From G963674685 sp964591275 (lineage in GTDB: Bacteria; Lernaellota; Lernaellaia; JACKCT01), in the NCBI GenBank assembly GCA_964591275.1, contig CAZQAE010000020.1, positions 1 through 64,000 of the forward strand: a stretch of 64,000 bases of DNA. Direction: 5' to 3'. A program made the position numbers and the translations under genes. Positions 16,911 to 26,002 of this stretch are shown here, one piece after another. The notes below the pieces were generated by a model, which worked only from the letters and a program-made list of their open reading frames with translations, was not told where the DNA came from and did no database searches. Each line of letters opens with the position of its first letter. The first letter of the stretch is position 1.

Positions 16911-18485
16911 ATGAAAAATTTTCTTTCAAGTTTTCAGCCTCTAATATTTCTTTTGGCGCTAATTCTCATTTCTTCCTGCTTTGGAGATGACGGTGGCGAG
17001 TCTGCGAACGAAGACAAAATTGCCGACAATGACAACATAGCCGGCGATGACGATGTAGCCGACGAATTTCTGTCGGATGATTTCTGGAATGGAGACTGGA
17101 ACGAGCGTTGCGAGGACTGCGTGGCCTCCACGAACGAACTTTGCCAGCATAACCTTTTCGATCTTGAAAAACAGGACGCTGTTGACTCGTGCAAAAGCCG
17201 CGATGCTTCCAGTAACTGGGATTGTATTATCCACTGCTGGGAATCCGATCCTGACTGCGCATCCTGGTTCAACTGCATTAACAGTCGATGCAGTTACGGA
17301 GACTCTGACGATGACAGCGACGACGACGTCGATGTGGACCCTTCATGCGATGGACCCGGCCAATACGTGGTCATCGCCGCTGACGGATTAATGGATTCAG
17401 TGGAGGACCTCATCGATTACCGCAGGGCGCAGGGGCATGTTGTTGTCGCAAAATCCCTTTCCGAAATTGAAGGCGCCGGCAGCGGCGAATTCGCCGACGC
17501 TCATGCCGTGCGCGAATATCTCAAGGAAATTCATGATCCAGAGGTCGTTAATTATCTTCTGATCGTAGGTTCCATGTCTGGGATTCCCATGATTCTCATG
17601 CACCCCGATCCGCTTTTTCACCAAGAGTATGAAATTTATTCGGATTACTACTACGCCGAGATCTCCGGAGACTTTGATTCGGACGGCGACGGATTTTTCG
17701 GAGAGTGGGGCGAAGATGACTACGACCTGAACCCCGAGTATCGCGTCGGCAGGATTCCGCTGGATGAAGCGGAGAGGATTGAAAAAGTCGTTTCCGTCAC
17801 CATTAATTTCGAGGAAGGATTGTTGGGGCATTATGAGCATGTCATGCTCGGCGCCGTGCACCTTGCCTTCCCAAGCGACGGCTCTTTGTTGATGACTCTC
17901 ATCCGAAACTGGGTTGTGGCGCCCGGCGGCTATGAGCCCACCACGCTTTTCGAGGGCGGTGGTATTTTGCGGTCGGACGTTGAGTTCACCAGGTCCAATT
18001 TGATGTGGTATTGGCCGCGCAACCCCGCAGGAATGTTCCTGTGGGCTTCCCACGGCGATCCTGTCAGCGCCGGAGGCGTGGGGTACGATTTTATCCATTC
18101 CGCCGACGCCCTTCATTATCAGCGCATGGGCACGACTCCGGGGATTGTGATGAGTTCCGGGTGCCGCAACAGCAACCCGCTTTGGTACGACAACCTGGGG
18201 GCCGCTTTGCTGGGACGCTCGGCGGCGGCATTCGTGGGAAGCACCGCTTACACTGATCCCGGAAGCCTGGGCGAGGGAAGCCTGGTGTTTCTCGTTGCCA
18301 TCGACCAAATATTAAACAGACGCAATCCGATTGCCTGTTCCATCGACCATGCCAAAAAGGTTTATATGGATAGCTTCTTCGGGCTTTTCGATAGTTATAC
18401 TACCGGATTCTACTTCCAGAATTTCCTTGGCTTTCAAGTTTACGGCGATCCGGCTCTGAAATATCCCAACGTGTTTGAAAATTAA
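16911..18485 (+). CDS. Lipoprotein C25-family (gingipain-like) cysteine peptidase
   Basis: 524 residues from ATG 16911 (AAGGA upstream; a TTG at 16905 is less likely). Signal peptide with lipobox LISSC, an acidic linker (GDDGGESANEDKIADNDN), a Cys-rich insert (about 55-125), a second Asp stretch (DSDDDSDDDVDVD) and then the peptidase domain. Peptidase C25 features: YVVIAADGLMDSVEDLIDYR, YLLIVGS, DYYYAEISGDFDSDGDGFFG, YRVGRIP. The catalytic His is H381 in LWASHGDP and the catalytic Cys is C418 in MSSGCRNSNP. The C-terminus ends after YGDPALKYP without an immunoglobulin or type IX sorting domain, so anchoring by lipid replaces type IX secretion. Likely extracellular protein degradation. Confidence 0.88.
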   Translation: MKNFLSSFQPLIFLLALILISSCFGDDGGESANEDKIADNDNIAGDDDVADEFLSDDFWNGDWNERCEDCVASTNELCQHNLFDLEKQDAVDSCKSRDASSNWDCIIHCWESDPDCASWFNCINSRCSYGDSDDDSDDDVDVDPSCDGPGQYVVIAADGLMDSVEDLIDYRRAQGHVVVAKSLSEIEGAGSGEFADAHAVREYLKEIHDPEVVNYLLIVGSMSGIPMILMHPDPLFHQEYEIYSDYYYAEISGDFDSDGDGFFGEWGEDDYDLNPEYRVGRIPLDEAERIEKVVSVTINFEEGLLGHYEHVMLGAVHLAFPSDGSLLMTLIRNWVVAPGGYEPTTLFEGGGILRSDVEFTRSNLMWYWPRNPAGMFLWASHGDPVSAGGVGYDFIHSADALHYQRMGTTPGIVMSSGCRNSNPLWYDNLGAALLGRSAAAFVGSTAYTDPGSLGEGSLVFLVAIDQILNRRNPIACSIDHAKKVYMDSFFGLFDSYTTGFYFQNFLGFQVYGDPALKYPNVFEN

Positions 18486-18554
18486 AAACCTTAGGTTTTA
18501 CAGGATCTTATGACGCGACCTTTTAGGTACGTGGATTTTCCCTTGAATTTTTGA

Positions 18555-18797
18555 AAGGGGGGTGGTCGGTTAGCGCCACCTGCTGAAAGTGATGGATTAA
18601 GAGGAGCGACAGTTCAAGATTCGCCGGACGCCTGGCCCGCTGATCCGCAAGGTCCGGATACCGGTACGTACCGTGTTGTGCGCAGCGGTTGCTGGTATTA
18701 CAGCATCGGCGCCTGGGCTCTGCGCGTATCGTTTCGGGGCAAGTTTTACCCTGACGCTTCGCTCTACAGCGTCGGGTTCCGTTGTTCCCGGGACTGA
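18555..18797 (+). pseudogene. C-terminal remnant of an FGE-fold DGR variable protein (orphan variable region)
   Basis: An open frame without a start encodes only the last 80 residues of an FGE-sulfatase-fold protein. It shows GPDTGTYRVVRSGCWYY, ALRVSFRGKFYPDASL and the end VGFRCSRD. The positions that are Asn in typical DGR templates are here Y, Y, S, I, G, A, F, G, F, Y, A, L, Y and S. Nearly all have NNC or NNT codons (TAT TAC AGC ATC GGC GCC, then CTC TAC AGC GTC). The last 24 bases match the FGE gene ending at 1556 with a single difference. Upstream, the catalytic-fold core and start are missing. A hairpin and an avd-like fragment follow. Best read as the variable region left from a decayed diversity-generating retroelement. 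Confidence 0.85.
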
Positions 18798-18833
18798 TTT
18801 ACCCTTGGGTTCTTTTATTCTTTTACCCTTAAA

Positions 18834-18851
18834 CCGCGCCTTACGGCGCGG
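18834..18851 (+). other. GC-rich hairpin downstream of the variable region
   Basis: CCGCGCCTTACGGCGCGG: a perfect 7-bp stem with a 4-base loop, 36 bases after the variable-region stop. DGR targets are known to carry a 7-10 bp GC-rich hairpin with a 4-base loop just past the mutagenic homing initiation site, so this fits target recognition in DNA. Between stop and hairpin lie TTTACCCTTGGGTTCTTTTA-type tracts. Confidence 0.75.
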
Positions 18852-18913
18852 TCGAATGTTGGATGCGGATTGGCGAATGAATCAATTGAAATTCGTAATT
18901 CGAAAAAAGGCTG

Positions 18914-19036
18914 ATGGCTAAGTACGATCATTTGCCAATTTACAAGAAAGCGTTGTCCGATTATTACTTTTCCAAAAATTTGTTTCTATCGAATCCAGAC
19001 CCTGAACCCCTGGATATTTTAGCCAGTTATGCTTAG
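18914..19036 (+). pseudogene. avd: Truncated avd-like DGR accessory gene
   Basis: ATG at 18914 opens a frame beginning MAKYDHLPIYKKALSDYYF, which matches the N-terminus of DGR-associated four-helix-bundle Avd / 23S intervening-sequence-like proteins (M-A-K-Y-x-H-L-P-I-Y-K). After about 16-20 residues the resemblance is lost and the frame ends at 19036 after only 40 residues; Avd proteins have about 110-130. The usual downstream template repeat and reverse transcriptase are absent, and an unrelated hydrolase gene begins 10 bp later. This is the second part of a deleted DGR cassette. Confidence 0.8.
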
Positions 19037-19045
19037 ATTCCCCTG

Positions 19046-19810
19046 ATGCGTTCTATCACGATACAATATCTGCGTACTTCGATGCTGCTCATTTCCTGGG
19101 AGGGCCGCAGCATCCTGACCGATCCCTGGTTCGCCATGCACATGCGCGGCCTGCCGGTTTTTGTGAAGCCGCGATTGCGCCCGGAGCAACTGCCGCCTCT
19201 CGACATGATTCTGGTCAGCCACCTGCACCCGGACCACTTCGATGATCGTGCGTTGGCAAAACTTGCCTTCGAGTGCCCACTGATCATTGGTCCGCCGGGA
19301 ACAAAAGCCAAAAGCCGCAAAGCGCGCTATGGCAAAGTTGCCGAACTGGTTGACGGCGACGGCATCGAGCACGCGGGATTCACCGTGAAAGCTTTTGAAG
19401 TGCAGCACTCGGGATATGAAAACGCTTATTCGGTGACGCGCGACGGCATGACGCTTCTTTTCGCCGGGGATGCGCGTTATACAGATGACTTCAAGCGCAT
19501 CGGCGCATTTTGCGCTCCGCTCATTTCGCTGCTGCCGGTGGGCGGCACGACGATTATGGGTCGCAGGATCGTTATGAATCCCCGAGACGCGCTGCGCGCC
19601 GCGCATGACCTGAAAACAAAAGTCGCCGTGCCCATACACTGCGGCGGGGAGTGGATGAGCGTGCCGCCATTATCCCGTCATCCGGGGCGGGCCAGGCACA
19701 TGGCCGCGCTGGGCGAATCGACCGGATCGCCGGTGAAAGTTGCGGCGCTGGCACCGGGAGAAAAGGTTCGCGTTTTTGAAGACGGCTCACTGGGGCTGGC
19801 GGCGCAATGA
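19046..19810 (+). CDS. MBL-fold metal-dependent hydrolase (UlaG/YtnP-like)
   Basis: 254 residues, cytosolic. Metallo-beta-lactamase fold with the metal motif SHLHPDHFDD (about 53-62), LLFAGDARY (second-shell Asp/His site) and IPIH-like VAVPIHCGG near the C-terminus. The overall layout (ITIQYLRTSMLLISWEG, ILTDPWF) is that of UlaG-like L-ascorbate-6-phosphate lactonase relatives, which have many substrates. It is 16 bp upstream of the carbamoyltransferase gene and probably cotranscribed with it, which suggests secondary or surface-metabolite chemistry, but the substrate is unknown. Confidence 0.85.
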   Translation: MRSITIQYLRTSMLLISWEGRSILTDPWFAMHMRGLPVFVKPRLRPEQLPPLDMILVSHLHPDHFDDRALAKLAFECPLIIGPPGTKAKSRKARYGKVAELVDGDGIEHAGFTVKAFEVQHSGYENAYSVTRDGMTLLFAGDARYTDDFKRIGAFCAPLISLLPVGGTTIMGRRIVMNPRDALRAAHDLKTKVAVPIHCGGEWMSVPPLSRHPGRARHMAALGESTGSPVKVAALAPGEKVRVFEDGSLGLAAQ

Positions 19811-19826
19811 CAAAAGGGATGCAACC

Positions 19827-21551
19827 TTGAGCGATGACAACAAGAAAATCAGCTCGGCGCGTCTGCCTGAGGACTGGCGTCCGGCGCGACATGTTTTTGC
19901 TTTTCATGAAGACACAAACGCCAACGCCGTGCTCATCACCAGCGGCGGCGAGATATACGCCGTCGCCGAAGAGCGCCTGACGAGAAAGCGTTTCCAGGCG
20001 GGATTTCCGCAAAGGTCGCTGGCGTGGATTACGGAAGCCTCCGGCGTTCGCCTGGACGAAGTGGACACGCTGGTTTTCGGCAATCCGACACATTTTCTGC
20101 CTCGCGTTCTGGGCACGCATTTCCCCAGCTTCGAACACGATATGTTCGGCACGGTCCACAAGATCATGTTGACTTATCATCACCTGTGTTTCAGCGTCCC
20201 GGCCTTCGCCGCTTTTATGAAACTCGTGTGTCGCTCGCTTTTGCGATTTCGCTTCAAACAACAAATCGTTTTCGTCGATCACCACGACGCGCACGCGGCC
20301 AGCGCGTACTACACATCGGGATTCAAAGAGGCCTGCGCCGTGTCTGCGGACAACTACGGCGATGGCTATGCCGCAAAAGTTTTCGACTGCCAAGGCTCGG
20401 AAATCAAATTCGTGCGCGGCGTGAGCGCCCTCAATTCGCCGGGGCAATTCTACGGAGAGATCGCGCAGATCGCCGGCATCCATCCATTACTCGCGGGCAA
20501 ACTCACGGGCATGGCGGCTTCGGGCAATCCGGATGCGGCGGCTAGCGAGATGAAACAGCTATTCGATTCCATTTCAAACGATACAAATTTCACACGCACT
20601 TTCGGCCTGCGGCGATCAAAGAACAGTGATCCTTTCAATCGCCTTGCCGCGGTCAACAAGCCGGACCTGGCCGCATCGGCGCAGCGGCGCTTTGAGGACA
20701 CGCTCACGCGCTTTGTCCGCAAGGCCGTGCGCGATACGGGTCGGCGCCACGTGGCCCTGGCGGGTGGCAGCTTCGCCAACGTGCGCCTCAACCAGAAAAT
20801 CCTGGAACTGCCTGAAGTGGACTCGGTGTGGATTCATCCGGCCATGACCGATCAGGGAATCGCGATGGGCGCGGCGCTGGCGCACATCGCAGCGCAGAAA
20901 CACCCGCTGCCATTCCAGTTTGAAAATATTCTTCTGGGTCCGGCGCCGACAGAGGATGAAATGATTGCGGCCCTTAAAAAATTCGACCTGGCCTGGGAGC
21001 GACCGGAGCATGTTTGGAAGACCGCCGCGAGACTCCTGGCCGACGGCAAGTCGCTGGCGCGCTTCGATGGCCCGATGGAGTACGGCCTGCGTGCCTTGGG
21101 AAATCGAAGCATTCTCTATCGGCCCGATGATCCGCACGTGCATGATTGGCTCAACAAAAAGCTGCAACGCGCCAGTTATATGCCTTTTGCGCCCATGACG
21201 ATGGAGCCCCACGCTGCGAAATGCTACCAAAACGTTGAAGGCGCGCTCGAAGCGGCGCGTTTCATGACCATCAGTTTTTACGCCACGGATTGGATGAAGG
21301 AAAAATGCCCCGGCGTGGTGCACATTGACGGCACGGTGCGCCCACAGGTCCTTCGCGCCTCGGACAATCCGGGCATGTACCGCATTTTAGAGGAATACTA
21401 TCGCCTGACCGGCCTGCCCTCAGTGCTCAACACAAGCTTCAATATGCACTCGGAACCTATAGTCGCCACAGCCGACGACGCCTGCCTGGCCTTTAAGGAA
21501 TCAGAGCTCGATCATCTTGTCATCGGACCTTTTGTCGCGTCCACGCGGTGA
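19827..21551 (+). CDS. NodU/CmcH-family carbamoyltransferase
   Basis: 574 residues from TTG 19827, which has AAAAGGGA eight bases upstream; a frame extending to 19740 would overlap the preceding gene. The N-terminal ASKHA-fold domain starts FAFHEDTNANAVLI and contains the metal/substrate motif VDHHDAHAASAYY, DNYGDGYA and FANVRLNQKI. The C-terminal YrdC-like carbamoyltransferase part includes GPMEYGLRALGNRSIL and RASYMPFAPMTME. Members transfer a carbamoyl group from carbamoyl phosphate to hydroxyls of sugars or natural products. The pairing with an MBL hydrolase and lack of biosynthetic neighbours leave the acceptor open; decoration of a polysaccharide or glycolipid is plausible. Confidence 0.9.
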   Translation: MSDDNKKISSARLPEDWRPARHVFAFHEDTNANAVLITSGGEIYAVAEERLTRKRFQAGFPQRSLAWITEASGVRLDEVDTLVFGNPTHFLPRVLGTHFPSFEHDMFGTVHKIMLTYHHLCFSVPAFAAFMKLVCRSLLRFRFKQQIVFVDHHDAHAASAYYTSGFKEACAVSADNYGDGYAAKVFDCQGSEIKFVRGVSALNSPGQFYGEIAQIAGIHPLLAGKLTGMAASGNPDAAASEMKQLFDSISNDTNFTRTFGLRRSKNSDPFNRLAAVNKPDLAASAQRRFEDTLTRFVRKAVRDTGRRHVALAGGSFANVRLNQKILELPEVDSVWIHPAMTDQGIAMGAALAHIAAQKHPLPFQFENILLGPAPTEDEMIAALKKFDLAWERPEHVWKTAARLLADGKSLARFDGPMEYGLRALGNRSILYRPDDPHVHDWLNKKLQRASYMPFAPMTMEPHAAKCYQNVEGALEAARFMTISFYATDWMKEKCPGVVHIDGTVRPQVLRASDNPGMYRILEEYYRLTGLPSVLNTSFNMHSEPIVATADDACLAFKESELDHLVIGPFVASTR

Positions 21552-21567
21552 TGTTCCGAAGCGATCA

Positions 21568-24500
21568 TCATATTATTATTTTGGTCTCAAGGTCGCCGGC
21601 GGCCACGGCGTTCATGTAGGCAAGAATCAATTCCTTGGTGAAATAACGTCCGAATTGTTTCTCATCTTTTTTCCAGACAATGGGAAAGGTTTCCAGGATG
21701 TATTCCGCGTCCTTGCGGCTGACGCCGTAGAGATGGAAGAACAGCGCATCCAGACGGGCCATTATGTGGCGGCGCTCTTGCTCGTCCCACGTAAAGGGCG
21801 CGCCCGCATATCCCATGTCCCGCGCGAAGGGCTCCATGTCCACGGATGTGTATGTAAGGCGCAGCACCTGCTCCCGAATAAAGTCGGCAATTTTCCAATT
21901 TCCGATAGTCCCTTTGAATGCTATCGGATCAATAAATGGAATCTGCTCAATAATATAAGAGTTCAGATGCTGTCCTTGCACCTTCTGACGAGATATGTAG
22001 TCCCATGCAAATGAATTGATGTTGGCGAGAATCAAAGGGGCATTATTCTTATACTCCACAATTCCAGTATTTGAATCTGTTGGCAAATAGACAGGAATAG
22101 TGTTTCCAACTCCATGCCAAGGAATTACCGCAGCAATCATCGTTCTCATATTCGTCGGAGCTGTGACATCTTTGAAGCCAATAATCCACTGAAGATCATC
22201 CGGCCTGTCGGTCTCGTGTTCATGAATCCAAAATTGCGGATTAGGCTGCCATTTCGGGTCCTTGTGTTGTTCCAAAGAGGCTGGTTCCTGTTGAGCGGGA
22301 CGGTGCAAATTGTCAGGATTTGTTACAATATTAGCTGCGCGGTGGTCGTAGGCCTGAACCATTTTTCCTTCATATAGAGGCACGCAACGCGCATCACCCT
22401 TCTTCCAAATGTTCCCGCCGATTGGATAGTATCCTTCCTTTTCCATCTCGGCTTTCGTTTTGAAGAGATTTGAATCGTTCGTCATGTGAAACATCGTGTG
22501 ATATCTAACCGGCCAGAGTTTTTTCTCCCCTCCATTTCGACGGTCAACGAAAACCGGATGACGGGAGTAAATTCCGAGTGTGATTTTTCCATCGTGGGTC
22601 GTGCGAAAAATCGGAGCGGTTCCCGTGTTGGGATTTACCGCCGAGAAGTCTTCCGGCTCAAGCAAAATTTGTTTTCCCTCTGTCTCCAGTTCCGAAACCG
22701 AATGCAGAAAGAATGCGCACTGAGTCTTTGGAAATTTACGCTTGTCGCCGCCAAATACAAGGATGTTGAACTTGAAACTGGCGTGAATATCAGGGAAGAA
22801 TACTTTTTTGTTTTCAAAGTCGTAAAGAGTGGAAAGTCGCCCGCCGGTTGAAATCATGCGGAAAAACTCCGATGCGCTTTTATCGGAGGCGATGCCGGAA
22901 GGCGTTAGGAGACCCACAATTCCACCGGTATCGATAATTCGCATCGCTTGCTCGACGAACAGGGAGTAAATATTTACATCGCCGTTTGACAGCAGGGGAT
23001 ATTGACCTTTCCCGCGGGCCAGGGTCATCGCTGTCTCCGCCACCTCCCGCGCCCATTGATAGTCTTGCCAAAGGGGATCGTTTTGCCTGGAGAGTTCTTT
23101 GATCATCTTTTTGCGATCCGCCGCCCTGGATTGTTTTGCTATCTCCGGTTTGCGTTCGGCGAACCATTCCACCTCCTGCAATTTCATCCTGTCCCAGGGG
23201 GGATTTCCAATCACCGCGTCAAATCCACCTACCGCGCCATGAAACTTTTCCAGGCCTTTCCAGACGGTCGGGAAGGCGACCTCCCAATGGAGGAACTTTT
23301 CTCGCGCCGCCAGTTCGCGCGTTTTGGCGAGTAATTCATTTACGGAATCGGCGAGATCAACTTCGTTTCCGTTATTCGACTCGACATTTCCTCTGTCCAC
23401 CACTTTTATCGGGTCGCCATATTTTCCGATCACCAGAGCGCCGACCGCTTTTCCAAGCTTCTTTTTCTCCTCTTTGGATTGTTTGGAGTTTTCCAGCCAA
23501 CGGACTGAGTGCCAAAAGTCCATCAGGCGCCGCAAAGGCTGTAGCGTTTCGACAACCATGTCGAATATGCTCTTCGACTCATTAACCTCGGCAATGTCGG
23601 CGTCCGTGATTTCGGAAAGACGGATCATTGAACCAGAGGCTGCGGAAATGGCCGCCAAACTGCCGGCCTGAAAAAGACCGCCGCGCGTCTCGATTTCTTT
23701 GTTGACCGTCTCCAACCATTCGCCGAACAGCGAATCACCGCAGCAAAGATGATGATCAAGAAATGAAAGTGGAGCGCCGACGGTGAATGTATGCAGCCAC
23801 AGCGCCACCTTTGCCAGTTCGACCGCCATTTCATTTTTGTCTACGCCGTATATGACGCGCTTTAGAATCATGCGACGGACGATATGGCGGTCATCGAGCT
23901 GGCTGAAATCGATATTCCATTTTTCACGAATTGCCGTATCCGTTATTTTCCCGCGAATAAAAGATATTCTTTGAGCCAGTGGCGAAATGTATGGATGTTC
24001 CTTCTCCGTCCAATCGACCTTTTCGGCAGCCGAGGCCATGCTTTCCAGAATCCTGTCAGCCAAATAGTCAACGAGAGATACGAGGAAATGGCCGCTGCCC
24101 ATTGCTGGGTCGCATATCTTCAGATCCAGAATTCGGGAAGCCGGATCAAGTTCCTGAAGTTTTGCCAGGCGCGCCTTTTTTTGTTTCCTCACGCTTTTCA
24201 GTTCGATGGCCAGGGAATCGAATGCCTCTGTTCGTTCAGCGACAAGCGGTCCAACCGTCTCCTTAATAATCAATTGAACGAGGTCATCGTGAGTATAATA
24301 ACTTCCGCTGCCCTTGCGGGCGAAGATGTTTGGCCTGATGGCAAAGCTATCGCTTTCGTAAATAACGGCGAACTCCAGCAAACGCTCGTAAATTGATCCG
24401 AGTTGTTGGACTGAAAGATCGCGGTAGTTAATCCATTTGGGGATTTCATCTTTTTCCACGCGCCTGGAGAGTTGATCGATCATAGGCGCAAGGATGGCGT

Positions 24501-25680
24501 CGGACAAAAATATACGGTTGAGAAGCGCTTGGGCATCCGGCTCAAACAATCCGCCGTTATAAGGCGGCAGTCCGATACTGACGTCACCTTCCGCGATGGC
24601 GATATGCAGATCATTTAGATGGTTATTGTATCTTTTTGCCGCGTTGCTGAAGACATCTTTGGAGTCAATGCGAACGGCAATGTCCTCTCTGATCTTGCGC
24701 AAAGAATAATCATCATATCTGGTATCGTTTGCCGGAAGGAGGTTTCGATCCTCGGCATAAAAAATGAAGAGCAGCCTATAAAGAAAAGTTAATGCCGCGC
24801 GGCGAATATCTTCCAAATAATTTGAATCCGGCTCTTTTGGAGTTTCCGGGTCGTTTTCCACTAATGCTCGAACGAGATTAGGAAATACTTGATCGAAAAC
24901 AACTGCCCCAAGGTCTTCTGAAACGCGCTTTTCCCAGTGTCTTCCTTCTTCAAGAGCGATTTCATGAAATGTTCTGCGACCGATATCATATCTCTGAGGC
25001 AGGAAAGAATCCTTGCAAAATAGCAGTAAAAATACTTTGAAATAATGCACGGGATTTTGAAGACTGACATCCAGGAGGCCCAGCTGAACTCCGGAGACTC
25101 CAACAAGAGCTGGCAAATCAAATTCAATGAAATCCTCGGACAAGGACCGAGCGCCTTCCCAATAAAGCCGCCAGTAGCGCCCATTAGTGAGTATTCCCCA
25201 ACGCACGGCTCCATCCGACATAACCGCTGTTCGGCGAAGATACATTATCAATTGCGATGAAGGCGTATCCAACTCATTATTGTCTTGACTGCCGCCTCGA
25301 TCCAGCGGACGTTCCCAGCGTTTGGATTCAACAATAGCCAGGCCGTGGCGATATCGTCTGTTGTCGCTGGATTCGGTCAGAGCCTTGGCTTTGGCCTCAC
25401 TATCGACAAATAAAAGGGCGTCAGGAACGTTCTTGCGACCCTTTGAAGAAAGATTCTGCTGAGGAAGGTAGTTTGCCCAACCAACACTCTTTAAAATAGG
25501 AAAGATGATTTCAGATTCGGTTGTTGCCTCGTTGGGTGAAAATCCCGGCCTGACTCCACAAAAGATTTCCTTCACTTGAGCCTTTAGTTTCTCAAGCTCA
25601 TCATTTCCGACAGCCTTCCAGGCTTCAGTCTCGGTTATCCCCTCCGCCAGGAAATCTCGTATAAACAATTTGCCGTTCAT
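21568..25680 (-). CDS. Single-chain nuclease/N6-adenine methyltransferase (Type IIG / Eco57I-like)
   Basis: 1370 residues. The N-terminal nuclease-like region (about 45-130) has a PD-(D/E)xK arrangement: TESEIIFPILKSVGW, PDALLFVDS and LAIVESKRWER. A long helical spacer leads to the methyltransferase core with motif I DPAMGSGHFLVSLVDYLADR (about 525) and catalytic motif IV GNPPWDRMK (about 835). The C-terminal 450 residues (about 900-1370) are probably the target recognition and TaqI-like specificity part. One chain thus carries cutting, modification and recognition, like Type IIG/Eco57I enzymes and BREX PglX relatives. No pgl/brx or drm genes adjoin it, so it is a stand-alone system. It ends 16 bp from the convergent carbamoyltransferase gene. 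Intact by reading frame. Confidence 0.88.
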   Translation of the reverse strand: MNGKLFIRDFLAEGITETEAWKAVGNDELEKLKAQVKEIFCGVRPGFSPNEATTESEIIFPILKSVGWANYLPQQNLSSKGRKNVPDALLFVDSEAKAKALTESSDNRRYRHGLAIVESKRWERPLDRGGSQDNNELDTPSSQLIMYLRRTAVMSDGAVRWGILTNGRYWRLYWEGARSLSEDFIEFDLPALVGVSGVQLGLLDVSLQNPVHYFKVFLLLFCKDSFLPQRYDIGRRTFHEIALEEGRHWEKRVSEDLGAVVFDQVFPNLVRALVENDPETPKEPDSNYLEDIRRAALTFLYRLLFIFYAEDRNLLPANDTRYDDYSLRKIREDIAVRIDSKDVFSNAAKRYNNHLNDLHIAIAEGDVSIGLPPYNGGLFEPDAQALLNRIFLSDAILAPMIDQLSRRVEKDEIPKWINYRDLSVQQLGSIYERLLEFAVIYESDSFAIRPNIFARKGSGSYYTHDDLVQLIIKETVGPLVAERTEAFDSLAIELKSVRKQKKARLAKLQELDPASRILDLKICDPAMGSGHFLVSLVDYLADRILESMASAAEKVDWTEKEHPYISPLAQRISFIRGKITDTAIREKWNIDFSQLDDRHIVRRMILKRVIYGVDKNEMAVELAKVALWLHTFTVGAPLSFLDHHLCCGDSLFGEWLETVNKEIETRGGLFQAGSLAAISAASGSMIRLSEITDADIAEVNESKSIFDMVVETLQPLRRLMDFWHSVRWLENSKQSKEEKKKLGKAVGALVIGKYGDPIKVVDRGNVESNNGNEVDLADSVNELLAKTRELAAREKFLHWEVAFPTVWKGLEKFHGAVGGFDAVIGNPPWDRMKLQEVEWFAERKPEIAKQSRAADRKKMIKELSRQNDPLWQDYQWAREVAETAMTLARGKGQYPLLSNGDVNIYSLFVEQAMRIIDTGGIVGLLTPSGIASDKSASEFFRMISTGGRLSTLYDFENKKVFFPDIHASFKFNILVFGGDKRKFPKTQCAFFLHSVSELETEGKQILLEPEDFSAVNPNTGTAPIFRTTHDGKITLGIYSRHPVFVDRRNGGEKKLWPVRYHTMFHMTNDSNLFKTKAEMEKEGYYPIGGNIWKKGDARCVPLYEGKMVQAYDHRAANIVTNPDNLHRPAQQEPASLEQHKDPKWQPNPQFWIHEHETDRPDDLQWIIGFKDVTAPTNMRTMIAAVIPWHGVGNTIPVYLPTDSNTGIVEYKNNAPLILANINSFAWDYISRQKVQGQHLNSYIIEQIPFIDPIAFKGTIGNWKIADFIREQVLRLTYTSVDMEPFARDMGYAGAPFTWDEQERRHIMARLDALFFHLYGVSRKDAEYILETFPIVWKKDEKQFGRYFTKELILAYMNAVAAGDLETKIII

Positions 25681-25751
25681 CCGTGCTCCATAGCTAAAAA
25701 CGTTACGATACGCACCTTAGACTTGGGCTACCTTACGCGTCCAGTTGGCTT

Positions 25752-25940
25752 TCACTTGCGACGCTTGTCAATGGCGGCTTTCAGCGTAGCGTCCAATTCA
25801 TCCTCTGATACAAAATGCCCGGCGTCGGCGTCCTCCAGACCCTTTTTCACAGCTTTAACGAACATGGCTTTGTCATGCGCCTCGACAAAATTACGCGAAT
25901 CCAATAAATCACCGCCGAGTTTTCCGTTTTTATTTCGCAT
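25752..25940 (-). CDS. Small antitoxin-like protein, orphan
   Basis: 62 residues from ATG 25940 (AAGG six bases upstream). The sequence FVKAVKKGLEDADAGHFVSEDELDATLK, quoted in part as KGLEDADAGHFVSEDE, resembles the C-terminal half of ParD/RelB-like antitoxins, in which a 'G-L-x-D-x-x-A-G-x-x-V-S-x-x-E' signature recurs. No toxin gene is next to it. It lies between the nuclease-methyltransferase gene and a GNAT gene on the same strand. Alternative: a small regulator unrelated to toxins. Confidence 0.55.
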   Translation of the reverse strand: MRNKNGKLGGDLLDSRNFVEAHDKAMFVKAVKKGLEDADAGHFVSEDELDATLKAAIDKRRK

Positions 25941-25962
25941 GGACAACCTTTTAGATCACTAT

Positions 25963-25985
25963 CGAGGCTGGAAGCCTCTCCTACA
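25963..25985 (-). repeat. TGTAGGAGAGGC hairpin module, copy 1
   Basis: On the minus strand TGTAGGAGAGGCTTCCAGCC then TCG. It is the same family as 27405-27427 and 27434-27457, in opposite orientation. AGGC..GCCT pairing gives a small hairpin. Confidence 0.75.
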
Positions 25986-26002
25986 CTGACAAATCACGAA
26001 AC

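Noticed and set aside
17397..18308. Minus-strand frame opposite the C25 protease
   Set aside because: Antisense shadow without start signals or protein-like composition.
18673..18921. Plus-strand frame of 82 residues over the DGR remnant
   Set aside because: Out of frame with the FGE remnant (18555-18797), which alone shows family similarity.
21568..25680. Reading the large methyltransferase as BREX PglX
   Set aside because: No brxA/B/C, pglZ or brxL genes nearby; a stand-alone Type IIG-like enzyme fits better.
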